A DNA stretch of 64,000 bases from Acidovorax delafieldii (GTDB taxonomy: Bacteria > Pseudomonadota > Gammaproteobacteria > Burkholderiales > Burkholderiaceae_C), in NCBI GenBank assembly GCA_002377855.1, contig DFQQ01000010.1, positions 186,001 to 250,000 of the forward strand. The letters run 5' to 3'. Positions 61,235 through 64,000 of this stretch are shown piece by piece (within the stretch, counting starts at the first letter, position 1; each line of letters starts with the position of its first letter). The notes beneath the pieces were generated by a model. That model was not told the origin of the DNA, searched no databases, and saw only the letters and a list, made by a program, of their open reading frames with translations. The position numbers were made by a program, and so were the translations under genes.

Positions 61235-62404
61235 TTACTTCGATTCTGCAGCGATGGGCGCGACGGCCACGCGGTCACGGCCACCGTGTTTGGCCATATA
61301 CAGGGCGGCGTCCGCATGGGCCAGCAGCAGATCAAAGCTTGCATCGCCCGCTTGCACAGTGGCTGCGCCGATGCTCACGGTGCAGCGGGGCCGGTCGGCC
61401 TGGGCGGGCATGCCGCGCACCATGGCTGCCACGCGCTCGGCCACCCCCTGTGCCGCTGCCTGGTCCGTGGCCGGCAAAACGGCGACGAACTCTTCTCCGC
61501 CATAGCGCCCCAAACGGTCGGCGACACGCAGGGCCCCACGCACTTGTGCTGCGATGTCACGCAGCACTGCATCACCCATCAGATGCCCATGGGTGTCGTT
61601 GATCTGCTTGAAATGGTCCACATCCAGCATCAGCACTGAAAACGGCTGCTGGTAACGCTCCCACCGCTGCATCTCCGCCTCCGCCATCTCCAGGGCCGCG
61701 CGGCGCGTCAGGGCCCCGGTCAGGCTGTCGTGGGTGGCCAAATGCTCGAACTCCGACCGCACGCGTTCGCTGGCCATGAGCAGAACGCCGACGCACACCA
61801 GGAGCACCGAGAAACTGTAGGCCCCCAAGTACGCCGTCTGTACCCATGAGGGATCGAAGCGATCGGTGTCGGGGCCATCGAGCCACAACGACGAAATGCC
61901 GCGCGACAACAGAACCAGCACCTGGATGGACAACATGCCTGCTGCCAGGTAGGTGGCAAAGCCTTTGCCTTGCCCCAGCAATAGCCGCACATGGGATACG
62001 CAGATCAGTGCCAGCGTGCTGGTGAACACCAGCACCCGCAAGCGGTAGTCAGGATGTATCCATTGAAAGTACGCCATGGCCGACAGCGCAACGGCGCCAA
62101 GGCACAGGCAGCGCAACCATGTCACCGGTTGCCCCAAAAACCGCTGGCTGCCAAACAGGAAGAAGGCAAAACCCAGCATCAGAAAACCATTGCCGCACAG
62201 CAGCAGGATGCCCTTGGGCAGCACCCCATTGAAGACGAACAGCACCGCCGCCAATGCGCACCACAACGGCGCCGTGCCCCAGTAGCTAAGGCCGCGGATG
62301 GAGGCTGGATAGTTGGCCCTCACCCCCAGCAGCACCAGCCCGAGCACCACGGCCATCACCCCGGACATGGCGGTCAACGAACGCAAATCTAGGGAGGGCA
62401 TCAA
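61235..62404 (-). CDS. Membrane-bound GGDEF diguanylate cyclase
   Basis: A 389-residue protein with about seven membrane helices in the first 215 residues (starting TAMSGVMAVVLGLVLLGVRA), an uncharacterised membrane sensor. The C-terminal GGDEF domain has MLDVDHFKQINDTHGHLMGD and YGGEEFVAVL. RVAD lies five residues before GGEEF as an inhibitory I-site. ATG at 62404 and 62401 are both possible. It is convergent with the FCD regulator. Signal unknown. Confidence 0.9.
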   Translation of the reverse strand: MMPSLDLRSLTAMSGVMAVVLGLVLLGVRANYPASIRGLSYWGTAPLWCALAAVLFVFNGVLPKGILLLCGNGFLMLGFAFFLFGSQRFLGQPVTWLRCLCLGAVALSAMAYFQWIHPDYRLRVLVFTSTLALICVSHVRLLLGQGKGFATYLAAGMLSIQVLVLLSRGISSLWLDGPDTDRFDPSWVQTAYLGAYSFSVLLVCVGVLLMASERVRSEFEHLATHDSLTGALTRRAALEMAEAEMQRWERYQQPFSVLMLDVDHFKQINDTHGHLMGDAVLRDIAAQVRGALRVADRLGRYGGEEFVAVLPATDQAAAQGVAERVAAMVRGMPAQADRPRCTVSIGAATVQAGDASFDLLLAHADAALYMAKHGGRDRVAVAPIAAESK

Positions 62405-62524
62405 CTCAAAAAAAGCATGAACAGGCAGCGAGTGTATTCACTTTTTGTTACACACCCATCCCGCAGCAGGGGCCACGTCCCTGGTGCTGCACGCCGCCGC
62501 AACCCGTGCGGGGCGCTGCTCAGT

Positions 62525-63697
62525 TCACTGGGGCCGGTTGTGTTCGAGCCACTTGCTCAGTCGACGTACCCCCTCTGCGAGGCGACTCGCATCCTTGGAG
62601 GCAAAACACCAACGCAGCCACCCGCGCCCTTCCACCCCAAAGGCCTCGCCGGGCGCCAGTCCCAACCCGGCCTCGGCCACCAGCCGCTTGGCCACATCCA
62701 TCGAATCGTCAAACCCGTCGATCCGAAAGAAGGCATACATGCCACCCCGTGCGGGCGCCACCTGCACGCCTGGCACCTGCGACAGCAGGGGCACCAGGGT
62801 GTCGCGGCAGTGCATGAAATGGGCCACGATGCGGGGAGTGATCTCTTTGCGGTAAGCCAGTGCAGCCAGGGCCGCACGCTGGGTGAACACACTGGCGCAC
62901 GAGGTGTTGAACTCGATCAGTTTGCCCATGGCATCGACCAGCGATGCCGGCAGCACCAGCCAGCCCAGGCGCCAGCCGGTCATCAGAAAGCTCTTGGAAA
63001 AGCTGTGCGCCACCAGCAGGCGGTTTTCGGGTTCGGCAACGTCCAGAAAGCTGGGCGCACAACCGTGGGGCGTGGGCTCGTAGTACAGCTTTTCATACAC
63101 CTCGTCGGCCAGCAACCAGGTGCCGGTGCTGCGGCAGTGCGCCAGGATCTGCTGTTGTTCCTCGCACGTCAGCGTCCAGCCCGTGGGGTTGTTGGGCGCA
63201 TTGACGATCAAAAGCCGCGTGCGGGGCGTGATGGCGGCCAGCAGCGCAGGCATGTCCAGCTGCCATGCGCCGCCGTGCGGCTGCAGCGGCACGCAGCGCA
63301 CCTGCGCGCCCATGATGGCGGGCTGCGCCACCAGGTTGGGCCACACGGGCGTGACGATGACCACCTCATCGCCCGCGTCCACCAGCGCCTGCACCGCCAG
63401 CATCAGGGCACTGACCCCACCGGAGGTGACCACGATGCGCTCTGCGTTGACCCCCGCCGTGGGGTGCGAATCACCCATGTACTGCGCCAGCGCCTCGCGC
63501 AACTCGGGCAGGCCGCAGTTCTGCGAATAAAAGGTTTCGCCGCTTGCCAGCGACTCGATGGCCGCGCGGCGGATCACCTCAGGGGTGACTTCATCGCTCT
63601 CGCCGAACCAGAAGGCCAGCACGTCTTTGCGGCCCAAGCCGGCGTTGGCGATTTCGCGGATTTTGGATGCTTCGAGCTGAGCAATGACTTGGCGCAT
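62525..63697 (-). CDS. Class I pyridoxal-phosphate aminotransferase
   Basis: A 390-residue fold-type I aminotransferase. NAPNNPTGWTL holds the cofactor-binding asparagine, and SFSKSFLMTGWRLGW the Schiff-base lysine. AFWFGESDEVTPEVIRRAAI at the start resembles aspartate/aromatic-type enzymes of subgroup I-gamma. The frame is open upstream to 63994 through a repeat copy, but that extension looks like a chance hydrophobic reading. GAAGGACC precedes the chosen start. Substrate unknown; no neighbours point to one. Confidence 0.9.
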   Translation of the reverse strand: MRQVIAQLEASKIREIANAGLGRKDVLAFWFGESDEVTPEVIRRAAIESLASGETFYSQNCGLPELREALAQYMGDSHPTAGVNAERIVVTSGGVSALMLAVQALVDAGDEVVIVTPVWPNLVAQPAIMGAQVRCVPLQPHGGAWQLDMPALLAAITPRTRLLIVNAPNNPTGWTLTCEEQQQILAHCRSTGTWLLADEVYEKLYYEPTPHGCAPSFLDVAEPENRLLVAHSFSKSFLMTGWRLGWLVLPASLVDAMGKLIEFNTSCASVFTQRAALAALAYRKEITPRIVAHFMHCRDTLVPLLSQVPGVQVAPARGGMYAFFRIDGFDDSMDVAKRLVAEAGLGLAPGEAFGVEGRGWLRWCFASKDASRLAEGVRRLSKWLEHNRPQ

Positions 63698-64000
63698 GCG
63701 GCAGGGTCCTTCAACAATCAACGGTCCACAAAAGGGCTCAAAGGGCCCAGCGGCCAGCCGGGCGAGCGGCCCGATGAGCAAGGCAAGCCCTGACTGTATA
63801 GGGCCCCGAGGCAGTGCGACCCACGCGGCCCCGCACATTGCCAGTTCACCGCCGAGAATGCTATTCAAATAATAGCTGCCCGCGCTTGCTGTTATTGCGC
63901 CCCAGGCGCAAAAGACTATCAACAATGCCCAGTACCGGTCTTTTCGCGCGGAGGCAGCCTCGCCGCGCACCAGCCCCGGTTTGCCCCAGCACACGACAAG
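63698..64000. other. Right-edge region with no assigned gene
   Basis: 303 bases upstream of the aminotransferase. It contains a repeat copy at 63860-63902. Minus-strand frame 62525 extends into it. No gene supported. Confidence 0.5.
63860..63902 (-). repeat. Double-hairpin dispersed repeat, copy 12
   Basis: On the minus strand GCGC...AAGCGC then GCTAT-TATTTGA-ATAGC. Lies upstream of the aminotransferase. Confidence 0.8.

Overview
The window is GC-rich and looks like a chromosomal segment of a Comamonadaceae betaproteobacterium, most likely Acidovorax or a close relative. The support is a Bordetella/Acidovorax-type porin, a PuuD-type urate oxidase, the tetronate pathway set, urtABCDE, and a dispersed double-hairpin repeat of a kind I associate with this family. 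No identification beyond family is secure. I saw no tRNA, rRNA, CRISPR array, transposase or phage gene. About 50 protein genes are supported.

Layout. 1-4 kb: the N-terminal part of a Crp/Fnr-type regulator running off the left edge, a porin, and an EAL-CBS-GGDEF protein. 4-22.9 kb: a scattered purine catabolism region with puuD (urate oxidase), xdhC, uraH (hydroxyisourate hydrolase), glxK (glycerate kinase), a GntR/FCD regulator, puuE (allantoinase), a UraD-AllC fusion and an M20 hydrolase. It is interleaved with a glycoside hydrolase-glycosyltransferase fusion plus glf, a small lipoprotein, gamma-glutamyltransferase and a PAS-GGDEF protein. Three TGTATACA-like sites lie in front of puuD, uraH/ggt and the regulator, so one regulator may control the pathway from urate to glycerate.

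23-32 kb: maeB, an HDOD protein, an ABC importer of the NMT1/SsuA type, and a patatin lipoprotein. 31-37.6 kb: a four-carbon acid sugar operon (FadR-type regulator, GntP permease, ltnD, otnK, otnC, otnI) with a conspicuous tandem-repeat tract before the permease. 37.7-44.4 kb: a solitary ureD, an MFS exporter, a haloacid dehalogenase, and a lipid-phosphate group (diacylglycerol-kinase-like protein, metallophosphoesterase, divergent PAP2).

44.4-51.1 kb: the urea ABC importer urtABCDE on the minus strand. About 1 kb of non-coding inverted-repeat DNA separates urtD from urtE. 51.5-52.9 kb: a diguanylate cyclase and a possible coupled small protein. 53.3-61.1 kb: a pyroglutamate cluster on the minus strand (DUF969, DUF979, pcp, pxpA, a PxpB-PxpC fusion, a biotin carboxylase-BCCP protein) with a divergent GntR/FCD regulator. 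61.2-63.7 kb: a membrane GGDEF protein and a class I aminotransferase.

Most of the window handles nitrogen- and carbon-containing small molecules: urate/allantoin, urea, pyroglutamyl peptides and tetronates. Each pathway has its own GntR-family regulator. The least explained items are the biotin carboxylase joined to the Pxp genes, the covarying double-hairpin repeat (12 copies, two in frame as interdomain linkers), the inverted-repeat island inside urt, and an M20 enzyme that appears to lack its metal-bridging aspartate.
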